Assembly (NCBI GenBank): GCA_937892695.1
Contig: CALBJK010000157.1
Coordinates: forward strand, 1 to 6,989
DNA: 6,989 bases
Source: an uncultured Prevotella sp.
GTDB lineage: Bacteria; Bacteroidota; Bacteroidia; Bacteroidales; Bacteroidaceae
Direction: 5' to 3'
Part shown: positions 1 through 6,989 of the stretch, piece by piece
How positions within the stretch are numbered: the first letter of the stretch is position 1
How the letters are laid out: each line of letters starts with the position of its first letter
Notes under the pieces: model-generated
Seen by the model: only the letters and a program-made list of their open reading frames with translations
Databases searched by the model: none
What the model was told of the DNA's origin: nothing
Program-made: the position numbers and the translations under genes

Positions 1-238
1 CATACTCGCGCGGAGTCGATATGGCAACAAACTTGCTGGCCGTAGTATCGGTGACGAGTTTCCACGAGCCGTTGCGTCCGGTACGTGTAAAATTAACGCC
101 GTTGTTCACAACCACTCCCTCTATGCCGCGCCCTGCCTCGTCACGTACAAACCCGTTCAATACAAAAGTATGTTCCGGACTCTTACCACTCAACAGTCCC
201 ACTGACAACAACAGACATAACAAAACGTCAAATTTCAT
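1..238 (-). CDS. Calcineurin-like phosphoesterase, N-terminal part (partial, runs off the left edge)
   Basis: The minus strand gives an open frame from an ATG at 238-236 to the window edge, 79 complete codons. Residues 1 to about 20 (MKFDVLLCLLLSVGLLSGKS) look like a signal peptide: a lysine at position 2, then a leucine-rich core. There is no clear lipobox, so the product is probably periplasmic or secreted. Residues about 24-79 contain GIEGVVVNNGVNFTRTGRNG and then SKFVAISTPREY. This resembles the beta-rich MetallophosN module that precedes the metallophosphatase domain in many Bacteroidetes calcineurin-like phosphoesterases (family consensus roughly G.PGVVVSDG...T.TDADG...FV.ISTP.GY). The catalytic domain lies outside the window, so the enzyme call is inferred from this module alone and the substrate cannot be named. 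A carboxypeptidase-regulatory-like beta-sandwich domain on another exported protein is the main alternative. The gene diverges from the restriction operon. Confidence 0.72.
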   Translation of the reverse strand, partial: MKFDVLLCLLLSVGLLSGKSPEHTFVLNGFVRDEAGRGIEGVVVNNGVNFTRTGRNGSWKLVTDTTASKFVAISTPREY

Positions 239-244
239 AAACGG

Positions 245-250
245 TCTCCT
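245..250 (-). promoter_or_regulatory. Shine-Dalgarno-like site of the minus-strand phosphoesterase gene
   Basis: The minus strand reads AGGAGA six bases before the ATG at 238-236, well placed for a ribosome binding site. It supports that start codon. It is noticeably better than anything in front of res or mod, where no such site is evident. Confidence 0.55.
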
Positions 251-269
251 TTCAAAAGTAATATAAGCC

Positions 270-306
270 AACTGTTTTTTGACACTTACAAAAGTATCAA
301 ACAGTT
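270..306. repeat. Imperfect inverted repeat (possible operator or hairpin) in the divergent intergenic region
   Basis: The outer arms are AACTGTTT at 270-277 and AAACAGTT at 299-306, exact reverse complements. Further pairing is possible inside: TTTGA at 278-282 with TCAAA at 297-301 if three extra T residues bulge in the left arm, then ACTT at 284-287 with AAGT at 292-295 around a four-base loop. The candidate minus-strand -7 box lies inside the right half, so a protein bound here could control the phosphoesterase gene. There is no T run placed as in a classical terminator. The region is AT-rich, so a chance palindrome is possible. Confidence 0.3.
289..296 (-). promoter_or_regulatory. Candidate -7 box for the minus-strand phosphoesterase gene
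   Basis: The minus strand reads TACTTTTG, a match to the Bacteroidetes primary-sigma -7 consensus TAnnTTTG. Transcription from here would leave a 5' leader of roughly 45 bases that includes the AGGAGA site. I see no good TTTG -33 element at the usual distance. A second identical TACTTTTG lies at 253-260 but is so close to the start codon that it would leave almost no leader, so I prefer this copy. The box sits in the right half of an imperfect palindrome. Confidence 0.35.
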
Positions 307-442
307 TTTGCAAAAGCGTTTCAGATATGATAAGAAAGTATAATAAAAGAAAGACAATGACAAGATATTCCTTTAACTGAGAAAACACTCCTCAGAAAAT
401 GACCGTTGTCTTTATTTTAGTCTGATAGTCCATATTTTTTTA

Positions 443-450
443 TACCTTTG
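443..450 (+). promoter_or_regulatory. Candidate Bacteroidetes -7 promoter box for the res-mod operon
   Basis: TACCTTTG matches the Bacteroidetes -7 consensus TAnnTTTG exactly. It lies 29 bases before the res start codon, which would give a leader of roughly 20-25 bases. No perfect TTTG -33 element is seen; TCTG at 421-424, 18 bases upstream, is the nearest candidate. The spacer contains a run of seven T residues at 435-441. The leader has no convincing Shine-Dalgarno sequence, which is normal in this phylum. Confidence 0.6.
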
Positions 451-479
451 CAATTTCATAAAGCAGTAGAGTTTAAGAC

Positions 480-3338
480 ATGTTCTACAAACTGATAGAA
501 AAGAAACGCAACGAATGGTTGGCCTCATCCGAATGCACGGTCAGACAATTTGTCAGCTACATAGAGACCAAAGGCATGATGCGCGATGCACAGATCGAGG
601 CCATCAAGACCTACCTTTTCTTGAAAATCGCTTGCGATGCACGCCCTTTGTGGCAACTGTTCGTCGAAGGCAGATTCAACAGCTACGACTTCGGTCAGAT
701 AGAACTGACCGAAGAGGCTCGCAGTGTGCTACGTCACAACAAGGCTGCAGCGGCTCTGTTCGAGTATTCACGGCTGACCGACCGCAACGGCAGACAACTC
801 GCGCCCGACATGGAACAGTTCATCAAGCTCCACACCGAAGAGATAAACTACGAGCGAGTATTCCGTGACATCTTCTACGGCGTGGGCTACACCGACTATC
901 TGTTCAGCCTGCCAATGGGCGCGGGCAAGACATACCTCATGGCCGCCTTCATGTACATCGACCTGTACTTCGCCCTGAACGAGCCGGACAACAGGGCTTT
1001 TGCCCACAACTTCATGGTGCTGGCCCCATCCGGACTGAAATCGTCGATAGTGCCGAGCCTGAAGAAGATTGTCGACTTCGACCCATCATGGGTCATCCCC
1101 GAACCGGCAGCGTCACAGATTAAGAGAATGATGAGTTTTGACATTCTCGACGAGCGTAAGGGCGGAGACAAGGGCAATGCCGTCATCAACCCCAATGCCC
1201 AGAAGATAACCCGGCACGGACTGCCCGAAGACGACTTCGGACTGGTATTCATAACCAATGCCGAAAAAGTGATACTCGACCGATACGACGACAAGACCAC
1301 ACCAGACATCGGCATAGACAAAAGTGAATGGCTGAAGACATCAAGAGCCAACGAGCTGCGCGACATCATCGGGCGCATAGCCAATCTGGCTGTCTTCGTC
1401 GACGAGGTACACCACGTGGCCGACTCGGAGATAAAGCTGCGTCGCGTGGTTGGCCTATGGGCCGAGAAGCATTCGTTCTGTTCGATGATAGGCTTCAGCG
1501 GCACGCCCTATCTGCCCAAGGCCGAAGAGGTAAAACTGGCAGGACAGTTTGCCATCAAGAACACCGACCTTTCCAACGTTGTCTACCACTACCCGCTCAT
1601 CAGGGGAATAGGCAATTTCCTGAAAGACCCTAAAGTAAGATACGGCGACAACGACACTCTGATGACCGTCAGCAACGGTCTGCGCGACTTTCTTGACCGT
1701 TACAGGGACACCGTCTATCCTGACGGCACACGAGCCAAGATAGCCATCTACTGCGGAAAGATAGAAACGCTCGAAGAGACTGTCAGTCCGCTCGTGTTCG
1801 ACATCGTGAGTTCTTACGGCATGGATGCAGCCCGTACCGTCCTGCGCTACCACGGCGGCAACCGCCAGTATCCTCAGCCCGAAGGATCGGCCGAAGCCTT
1901 TGCCGCCCTCGACACGCCGTGGTCGGAAGTAAGGGTGGTGTTGTTAGTACAGATAGGAAAGGAGGGATGGGACTGCAAGAGCCTTACTTCGGTGGTGCTG
2001 CCACAAAAAGGGGCGTGCCCCACCAACATGGTGCTCCAGACATCGTGCCGTTGTCTGCGACAGGTGGTAAAGGGCGAACCGGAGACAGCACTTATATGGC
2101 TGAACAAGAGCAACGCCGACACTCTGAACAAACAGCTAAAGCAACAGCAGAACATCTCCATTCAGGAGTTCAACACAAAACGGTCGCAGAAGCCCAAGAG
2201 AATAGAGCGGTTCTCGCGCATGGAGAAGATCCGGTTGCCCCGAATAGACTACTATCAGCTGAAGATAAGCTATACGACAGAAACCACAGACGACGGCACT
2301 AATGTAGCCGACCGTCTGGACAGCGACAATATTTTAAGGTTGTCGCAGACCCGAATCATACACGAGGGCAACATGGAAGGCAACATTGTCAATGTCTATC
2401 AACTCGCTCCTGACGGCAAAGAACAAGAAATGTCATTCATCGGCTGGCTTATGCTGATTGCCAAAGAGGGATTCAACACCACGAGTTTCGCCGTTCTTTG
2501 GAAATACAGCCAGCAACTACGCACCATCTACGACACCATTACACACGACAAGGACGGTGTGCACGTACTGTCCAACCGCTACGACCAGCCTCGCATACGG
2601 TCGCTCATTCGTTCGGCCTTCAGTCCGCGACGACGTATGGTGATGAAGGAAGAAACAGTCTGCGCCGAAGCCTCGCTGCTCGACAGCCGACGGCTCACTT
2701 CACCCATAACGGTCGCAGACGACAGACTGTTCTGCCCGTCCCAGACCGAAGTCAGGGAGATAATGGACAACGATACGAAGAAAGAAAACGTCCTGACCGA
2801 AGAACAGCAGAGGCAGATAGAGGCTCTCAAAGCAACAGGAGTAGACATAAAAATCGACAATGCCACACCCGACCTACATCACAGCGGCCACACGTTCCAC
2901 TACCTGCCCTACCGCTTTGACAGCAGTCTGGAGAAACGATACTTTGCCGACGAGCTGCTCAGCCTCGAAATATTCAAGGAGAAGAACCTCGAAGTCTACT
3001 ATAACGGCGACGACAATCTGACCGCGTTTTTCGTCGACTGCTACAAACGCACAGCCAGCGGATGGCGGTACATTGGCAAATACTACCCCGACTTCCTGCT
3101 CATGCGGCGCACCGAAGAAGGCAGCATCGACCGGGCCATCATCATCGAGACCAAAGGCGAAGGCTTTGCGGCAAAGTTTGCCGACCGGCGACGTTTCATG
3201 CAGGACGTGTTCGTAAGCATGAACGAAAAGAAATTCGGTTACCGACGTTTCGGTTTCCTATACATCGAAGACTCAATGACCGAAAACCAACGTCGCATAG
3301 CAACCATCAATGCTATCGAATCGTTCTTCAAATCGTGA
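480..3338 (+). CDS. res: Type III restriction enzyme Res subunit (SF2 helicase/translocase plus PD-(D/E)XK endonuclease)
   Basis: This is the ATP-dependent cleavage subunit of a Type III restriction system. It acts on unmodified DNA in the cytoplasm, in complex with Mod, which supplies site recognition. Superfamily 2 motifs occur in order: a Q-motif-like RDAQ (residues 35-38), Walker A PMGAGKT (145-151), DEVHH as DExH motif II (308-312), SGTPY as motif III (340-344), a motif V region with IGKEGWD (492-498), and QTSCRCLRQ as motif VI (520-528). The C-terminal nuclease shows PD at 870-871 and ETK at 890-892, the expected PD...ExK pattern. The length of 952 residues is close to EcoP15I Res (about 970). 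Residues about 600-830 link the motor to the nuclease and carry no motif I recognise. The ATG at 480 fits the promoter box 29 bases upstream, and no motif lies before it. mod follows after 72 bases with no promoter match between them, so the two are probably co-transcribed. Unlike classical systems, res comes first. All key residues seem present, so an active enzyme is likely. Confidence 0.92.
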   Translation: MFYKLIEKKRNEWLASSECTVRQFVSYIETKGMMRDAQIEAIKTYLFLKIACDARPLWQLFVEGRFNSYDFGQIELTEEARSVLRHNKAAAALFEYSRLTDRNGRQLAPDMEQFIKLHTEEINYERVFRDIFYGVGYTDYLFSLPMGAGKTYLMAAFMYIDLYFALNEPDNRAFAHNFMVLAPSGLKSSIVPSLKKIVDFDPSWVIPEPAASQIKRMMSFDILDERKGGDKGNAVINPNAQKITRHGLPEDDFGLVFITNAEKVILDRYDDKTTPDIGIDKSEWLKTSRANELRDIIGRIANLAVFVDEVHHVADSEIKLRRVVGLWAEKHSFCSMIGFSGTPYLPKAEEVKLAGQFAIKNTDLSNVVYHYPLIRGIGNFLKDPKVRYGDNDTLMTVSNGLRDFLDRYRDTVYPDGTRAKIAIYCGKIETLEETVSPLVFDIVSSYGMDAARTVLRYHGGNRQYPQPEGSAEAFAALDTPWSEVRVVLLVQIGKEGWDCKSLTSVVLPQKGACPTNMVLQTSCRCLRQVVKGEPETALIWLNKSNADTLNKQLKQQQNISIQEFNTKRSQKPKRIERFSRMEKIRLPRIDYYQLKISYTTETTDDGTNVADRLDSDNILRLSQTRIIHEGNMEGNIVNVYQLAPDGKEQEMSFIGWLMLIAKEGFNTTSFAVLWKYSQQLRTIYDTITHDKDGVHVLSNRYDQPRIRSLIRSAFSPRRRMVMKEETVCAEASLLDSRRLTSPITVADDRLFCPSQTEVREIMDNDTKKENVLTEEQQRQIEALKATGVDIKIDNATPDLHHSGHTFHYLPYRFDSSLEKRYFADELLSLEIFKEKNLEVYYNGDDNLTAFFVDCYKRTASGWRYIGKYYPDFLLMRRTEEGSIDRAIIIETKGEGFAAKFADRRRFMQDVFVSMNEKKFGYRRFGFLYIEDSMTENQRRIATINAIESFFKS

Positions 3339-3410
3339 CCTCTATTCATCAATCCCCCAATCATACACAATGGCAGCCTTCTTCAACTGTCACCATAAAA
3401 AAGAAACAAC

Positions 3411-5456
3411 ATGTCAACAAAATACATACCATTCCTACCCGACACCGTATCGGGACAAGCCATTCTCGACAATTTTCTGCGTACCAAGCGTGTGCAGACC
3501 CTGCGCTACCGTGACAACGACGAACCCGTCCGTCACATTCTGCGCGGCATGCCCCTATACGAGACAGAACTGAAAGAACGCCGTGGCGACAACCGTGACG
3601 GCAATCTAATAGTGCGCGGCGAATGTCTTGCTACCTGCGCCTACCTCAAAGATCAAGGACGGACAGTAGACCTCGTCTATATCGACCCGCCATTTGCCAG
3701 CGGTGCTGACTATTCAAAGAAGGTGTACATCAGGAGAAATCCTCTTGTGGCCGAAGCCATAAGGGAAGCCGAGACCCACCAACTCGATGCCGACGAAGCA
3801 CGTGCATTCGAAGAAAAAATGTACGGCGACATCTGGAGCAAGGAACGCTATCTCAACTGGATGTACGAAAACCTTATGGCCATTAAGGCCGTAATGAGTG
3901 ACAACGCGTCGATTTACGTTGAGTTGGATAGCCACATCGGTCATTACGTTAAGATTCTTATGGATGAAATTTTCGGAGAAGAAAATTTTATAAACGAAAT
4001 AATATGGAAACGTACTTTTTCTCATTCAGATGTCGGACAAGGAGCAAAACATTTAGGAAGACTACATGATGTAATTTTTCTTTACAGCAAATCTGAAAAT
4101 TATACAATGAATGTAGTTTACACTCCTTACTCAAAAGAATACATCAATAATTTCTACAAATACAAGGATGAAAATGGCAGAAGATACCGTCTTGTATCTT
4201 TATTAGGGCCTGGAGGAGCCAGCAAGGGAAATCCTTACTATGAAGTTATGGGAGTGGAACGATACTGGGCGTTCAGCAAAGAAAGTATGCAAAAAATGAT
4301 AGATAATGGTCTTGTCATCCAAACACGGCCTGGTGCTGTTCCACAAAGGAAAAGATACATAGACGAATCTGAGGGTGTTCCATTACAAGATATATGGGTG
4401 GACATTCCTGCAGTACAAGGCGGTTCTTTAGAAAATGCTAATTATGCGACTCAAAAACCCGAAGCACTTCTTGAACGCATAATCAAGGCGAGCAGTAATG
4501 AGGGCATGACCATAGCCGACTTTTTCGGAGGAAGCGGGGTGACTGCAGCCGTAGCAAACCGGTTGGGCAGAAAGTTCGTCCATGCCGATGTCAACATCAA
4601 CAGCATACAGACCACACGCGACCGTCTCGTGGCTGCTGATGCGCAGTTCGACATTCTCAACATTAAAGACGGTGTGGCTCTGTTCCGCAATCCGGCACAG
4701 ACGATGGATAAGCTCGAAAAGCTCATATCGGGCTACCGAAAAGACAATCCGTTCGGAGGGATATGGAGCGGTACGATGTTCGACACCAAGCACGGCACGA
4801 TGCCTGTATTCCTGCCTAACTTGTTAGAAGGAACATCGCGTACGCTCGACAAGCTCACCATGTATCAGATAACAAGAGCCATTGCCGACCTTCCGTCCGA
4901 AATCAGAGCAGTCGTGGTGTACTATATCGACATGCCCGACGAAGACGAAATAGCCGAAACAATACGCGAGTACGGCGACCCGACAGTCAAGATTATTCTG
5001 CGCGACTTGAAGGAAGTGCTCGACGACGTAGTTATGGAAGACGAAGCCGAATGGACCGTCTCTCAGACCGATGACAAGCTGTTCAAAGGCTGGAAAGTAG
5101 CTATCACTATGTTTCACAGCGACAGGGTGAAAAAGGAAATTGAGGCTTTCAATATGAAAGGCCAGGTTCAAGCGGCAAAGGGAAAGAAATTCAAATTCGT
5201 AAAAATAAGCGACGAAGGGCTTGAGACCATCGAATGGGTCAGCCTTGACTGTACCGAAGACTCTAAAGAAAGTCCATGGCACAGCGATGCCGAAGTGAAG
5301 ATAGACAAGACCGGCGAGGCCATCATCGGCGGCAAAAAGACTTCAGGTCTTTGGGACGGAACGCTGAGCAGCGAGCAACGTCCGCTAAGGATGAAGATAA
5401 GAAACATCTGCGGCGATGAGACGGTGTTTGTCCTGAACATTGACAATAAACAGTAA
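3411..5456 (+). CDS. mod: Type III DNA-methyltransferase Mod subunit (N6-adenine, beta class)
   Basis: This is the modification and recognition subunit of the Type III system. It should transfer a methyl group from S-adenosylmethionine to an adenine in a short asymmetric site, protecting host DNA and giving Res its specificity. The catalytic motif IV DPPF is at residues 92-95 and the AdoMet-binding motif I FFGGSG at 371-376, preceded by ATQKPEALLERII. The order IV, target-recognition region, I defines a beta-class amino-methyltransferase (N6_N4_Mtase family). DPPF favours adenine over cytosine. Residues about 180-345 between the motifs should contain the target-recognition domain, and this DNA is strikingly AT-rich. 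Residues about 410-681 form a long C-terminal region with no motif I recognise; in known Type III Mods the C-terminal part takes part in dimer or Res contacts. The length of 681 is slightly above EcoP15I Mod (about 644). The ATG at 3411 follows an A-rich stretch, usual in Bacteroidetes, with no Shine-Dalgarno site. The recognition sequence cannot be read from the protein. Confidence 0.92.
   Translation: MSTKYIPFLPDTVSGQAILDNFLRTKRVQTLRYRDNDEPVRHILRGMPLYETELKERRGDNRDGNLIVRGECLATCAYLKDQGRTVDLVYIDPPFASGADYSKKVYIRRNPLVAEAIREAETHQLDADEARAFEEKMYGDIWSKERYLNWMYENLMAIKAVMSDNASIYVELDSHIGHYVKILMDEIFGEENFINEIIWKRTFSHSDVGQGAKHLGRLHDVIFLYSKSENYTMNVVYTPYSKEYINNFYKYKDENGRRYRLVSLLGPGGASKGNPYYEVMGVERYWAFSKESMQKMIDNGLVIQTRPGAVPQRKRYIDESEGVPLQDIWVDIPAVQGGSLENANYATQKPEALLERIIKASSNEGMTIADFFGGSGVTAAVANRLGRKFVHADVNINSIQTTRDRLVAADAQFDILNIKDGVALFRNPAQTMDKLEKLISGYRKDNPFGGIWSGTMFDTKHGTMPVFLPNLLEGTSRTLDKLTMYQITRAIADLPSEIRAVVVYYIDMPDEDEIAETIREYGDPTVKIILRDLKEVLDDVVMEDEAEWTVSQTDDKLFKGWKVAITMFHSDRVKKEIEAFNMKGQVQAAKGKKFKFVKISDEGLETIEWVSLDCTEDSKESPWHSDAEVKIDKTGEAIIGGKKTSGLWDGTLSSEQRPLRMKIRNICGDETVFVLNIDNKQ
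3945..4445. other. AT-rich block inside mod covering the presumed target-recognition domain
   Basis: By hand count, bases 3961-4440 are about 37% G+C. The 60-base rows at 3601 and 3661 are about 52%, and those at 4501 and 4561 about 53-58%; the row at 3841 is 45%. Codon choice changes too, from GAC/AAC/CTC-rich to GAT/AAT/TTA/AAA-rich. The reading frame stays open throughout. The block corresponds to roughly residues 180-345, between motifs IV and I. Exchange of target-recognition segments between mod alleles is known for Type III systems, so I infer that this segment has a different history from the rest of the gene. The edges are approximate. Confidence 0.7.
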
Positions 5457-5465
5457 GCAAAACCG

Positions 5466-6896
5466 ATGCTCATTCTCGCAACAGTCGCAGTCTATTTTCT
5501 GGTGTTGATGGCGTTGAGCCGTCTGACGGCGCGACGGTCAGACAACGAAACCTTCTTCCGGGCCAACCGCCGTTCGCCCTGGTACATGGTGGCTTTCGGT
5601 ATGGTGGGCGCGTCAATCTCTGGCATAACCTTTGTAAGCGTGCCCGGCATGGTGATGAAGACAGACATGACCTACATACAGACGTGCATCGGATTCATCT
5701 TCGGCTACTTTGCAGTGGCGTTTGTGTTGTTGCCCGTCTACTACCGCTACAACCTTACGACCATATATTCCTACCTCGACCGTCGGCTGGGACACCGGTC
5801 GTACAAGACTGGAGCGGCCTTCTTCTTGCTTTCCAAGCTTACCGGCTCGGCATTGAAGTTCTACGTCGTGTGTCTTGTCATGCACGACTTTGTTCTCAGA
5901 CCTATGGGCATACCCTTCGGGGTGACTGCTTCGGTACTTGTACTGCTCATCTGGCTTTACACCCGGCGTGGCGGCATAAAGACGCTCGTATGGACCGACA
6001 CGTTCCAGACACTGTGCATGTTCGGCGCGTTGGCGCTTATATTATATAATGTGTCCGAGGGATTGGGAATGACGCTGCCAGAAGCTTTCCGCGCCGCAGC
6101 CGGTGACAGCCACAGCCGTATCTTCGTTTTCGACAACTGGCAGACGACACAGAACTTCTGGAAACAGTTCTGTAGCGGCATCTTCATTGTCGTGGTGATG
6201 ACCGGGCTGGACCAGGACATGATGCAGAAGAACCTGACGTGCAAGACCCTACGCGACGCTCAAAAAGACGTATGCTCGTATGGTTTCGCCTTTGTACCGG
6301 CCAATCTGCTGTTTCTCTCGCTCGGTGTGCTGCTTATGCTGCTGGCCAGAAAAGAAGGCATCGCCTTACCCCAGTCGGGCGACGACCTGCTGCCGATGTT
6401 CGCAGCAACAGGCAGCATGGGGACAGGCGTTGTGGTACTGTTCACAATAGGAGTGGTGGCTGCATCGTTCTCTACTGCCGACTCGGCCATGACCGCCCTG
6501 ACGACAAGCGTCTGCGTCGACCTCTTCGAGCGAGCCGACGACGAGCGTCTGCGACGTAGGGTTCATCTGGGCATGGCAGTAGCCTTTGTGTTGTTCATCA
6601 TATTGTTCCGCATAGTCAACAGCACGAGCCTCATCGATGCCATCTATGTTCTGGTGTCCTACACCTACGGTCCGCTGCTGGGCATGTTCGCCTACGCTCT
6701 GTTCACACGGCGCACGGTGTGCGACAAGGCCGTGCCCTACATTGCCGTGGCTTCGCCGTTGCTGTGTTTTGCCATTGACAAAACGGCAAGCACGGTTTGG
6801 AATTATCAGTTCGGCTACGAACTGCTTATGCTCAACGGTGCATTGACATTTGCCGGAATGTTTTTCATTCAAGACGGTAACAAAGGCAAGGCTTAG
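5466..6896 (+). CDS. Sodium:solute symporter (SSS family) inner-membrane transporter
   Basis: This is a polytopic inner-membrane protein that should use the sodium gradient to import a small organic solute. The 476 residues contain about 13 hydrophobic segments, roughly at 2-18, 41-62, 72-94, 117-141, 151-166, 178-196, 234-249, 271-294, 320-340, 367-384, 388-412, 424-436 and 452-468, the usual number for the family. Family features include SDNETFFRANRRSPWYMVAF (25-44), GASISGITFVSVPG (48-61), GLDQDMMQKNL (247-257) and AASFSTADSAMTAL (332-345). In the last, A333, S336 and T337 line up by eye with the sodium-site residues A361, S364 and S365 of vSGLT. The substrate cannot be told from sequence. 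The start at 5466 is 9 bases after the mod stop, and no TAnnTTTG box is visible in the roughly 80 bases upstream, so read-through from the restriction operon is likely even though the function is unrelated. The stop is TAG at 6894-6896. Confidence 0.9.
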   Translation: MLILATVAVYFLVLMALSRLTARRSDNETFFRANRRSPWYMVAFGMVGASISGITFVSVPGMVMKTDMTYIQTCIGFIFGYFAVAFVLLPVYYRYNLTTIYSYLDRRLGHRSYKTGAAFFLLSKLTGSALKFYVVCLVMHDFVLRPMGIPFGVTASVLVLLIWLYTRRGGIKTLVWTDTFQTLCMFGALALILYNVSEGLGMTLPEAFRAAAGDSHSRIFVFDNWQTTQNFWKQFCSGIFIVVVMTGLDQDMMQKNLTCKTLRDAQKDVCSYGFAFVPANLLFLSLGVLLMLLARKEGIALPQSGDDLLPMFAATGSMGTGVVVLFTIGVVAASFSTADSAMTALTTSVCVDLFERADDERLRRRVHLGMAVAFVLFIILFRIVNSTSLIDAIYVLVSYTYGPLLGMFAYALFTRRTVCDKAVPYIAVASPLLCFAIDKTASTVWNYQFGYELLMLNGALTFAGMFFIQDGNKGKA

Positions 6897-6989
6897 CACA
6901 ACAAACCTACCTATAGATTCATCATAAAACAAAAAATGAATGTCCGCATTATGCCAATGTCAAATAGGAATGCCACCCACCAGTAGAGA
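6897..6989. other. Right-end intergenic tail without a supported gene
   Basis: These 93 AT-rich bases after the symporter contain no convincing terminator hairpin, no TAnnTTTG box and no recognisable RNA. A 16-codon frame (ATG at 6936, TAG at 6984) exists but is too short and featureless to call. Confidence 0.5.

Noticed and set aside
21..266. Open frame of 81 codons on the plus strand at the left edge
   Set aside because: It is antisense to the phosphoesterase start, whose frame has a signal peptide, a ribosome binding site and a recognisable domain. The plus-strand translation is low in complexity and matches nothing I know.
377..395. CTGAG...CTCAG hairpin upstream of res
   Set aside because: A five-base stem with a nine-base loop in AT-rich DNA is expected by chance, and no T run follows that would make it a terminator.
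896..1504. 202-codon frame antisense to res
   Set aside because: It overlies the helicase motifs of res, which explain the conservation and composition. Its own translation shows no coherent domain, and long antisense frames are common in G+C-rich codon patterns.
3310..3573. Cysteine-rich 87-codon frame across the res-mod junction
   Set aside because: It is out of frame with both genes, overlaps the mod start by more than 160 bases, and its histidine/cysteine/threonine-rich text is what a shifted reading of ACC/TGC-rich codons would give.
480..5456. DISARM, BREX or another multi-gene defence island
   Set aside because: Only the helicase-nuclease and the methyltransferase are present. There is no phospholipase-D, DUF1998, PglZ or BrxC-like gene, and the neighbours on both sides look like ordinary chromosomal genes. 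Type III restriction-modification explains the pair fully.
6936..6986. 16-codon open frame after the symporter
   Set aside because: It is too short, has no ribosome binding site or promoter box, and its translation has no recognisable character.
1..6989. CRISPR array, tRNA, rRNA or insertion sequence
   Set aside because: I saw no regularly spaced repeats, no cloverleaf-like conserved arms, no rRNA core sequence, and no transposase or terminal inverted repeats in the window.

Overview
The window looks like a chromosomal segment of a Bacteroidota genome, most likely Bacteroidales and possibly Prevotella-like. The evidence is a TAnnTTTG-type -7 promoter box ahead of the main operon, weak or absent Shine-Dalgarno sequences in front of the plus-strand genes, a minus-strand gene whose N-terminus resembles the MetallophosN module common in Bacteroidetes phosphoesterases, and a sodium:solute symporter of a type common in this phylum. 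The genus is a guess. G+C is about 50% except in one AT-rich patch.

Layout: (1) bases 1-238, minus strand, hold the 5' end of an exported calcineurin-like phosphoesterase that runs off the left edge. (2) Bases 239-479 form a divergent intergenic region with candidate promoters in both directions and an imperfect palindrome. (3) Bases 480-3338 and 3411-5456 encode a complete Type III restriction-modification system: a 952-residue Res subunit (SF2 helicase plus C-terminal PD-(D/E)XK nuclease) followed by a 681-residue Mod subunit (beta-class DNA adenine methyltransferase with DPPF and FxGxG motifs). (4) Bases 5466-6896 encode a 476-residue sodium:solute symporter that begins 9 bases after the mod stop. 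(5) The last 93 bases hold no supported gene.

How the genes work together: Mod should recognise a short asymmetric site, methylate an adenine on one strand and supply site recognition to Res. Res uses ATP to communicate along DNA between two unmodified sites and then cuts. Both reading frames are intact and carry the expected catalytic motifs, so the system is probably active. The phosphoesterase and symporter look like ordinary chromosomal genes flanking a defence cassette.

I do not see a wholly new system. The points most worth checking are the res-before-mod gene order, the reverse of the classical order, and a sharply AT-rich block (about 37% G+C by hand count against roughly 52-58% in most flanking rows) that covers the presumed target-recognition part of mod and suggests specificity exchange by recombination.
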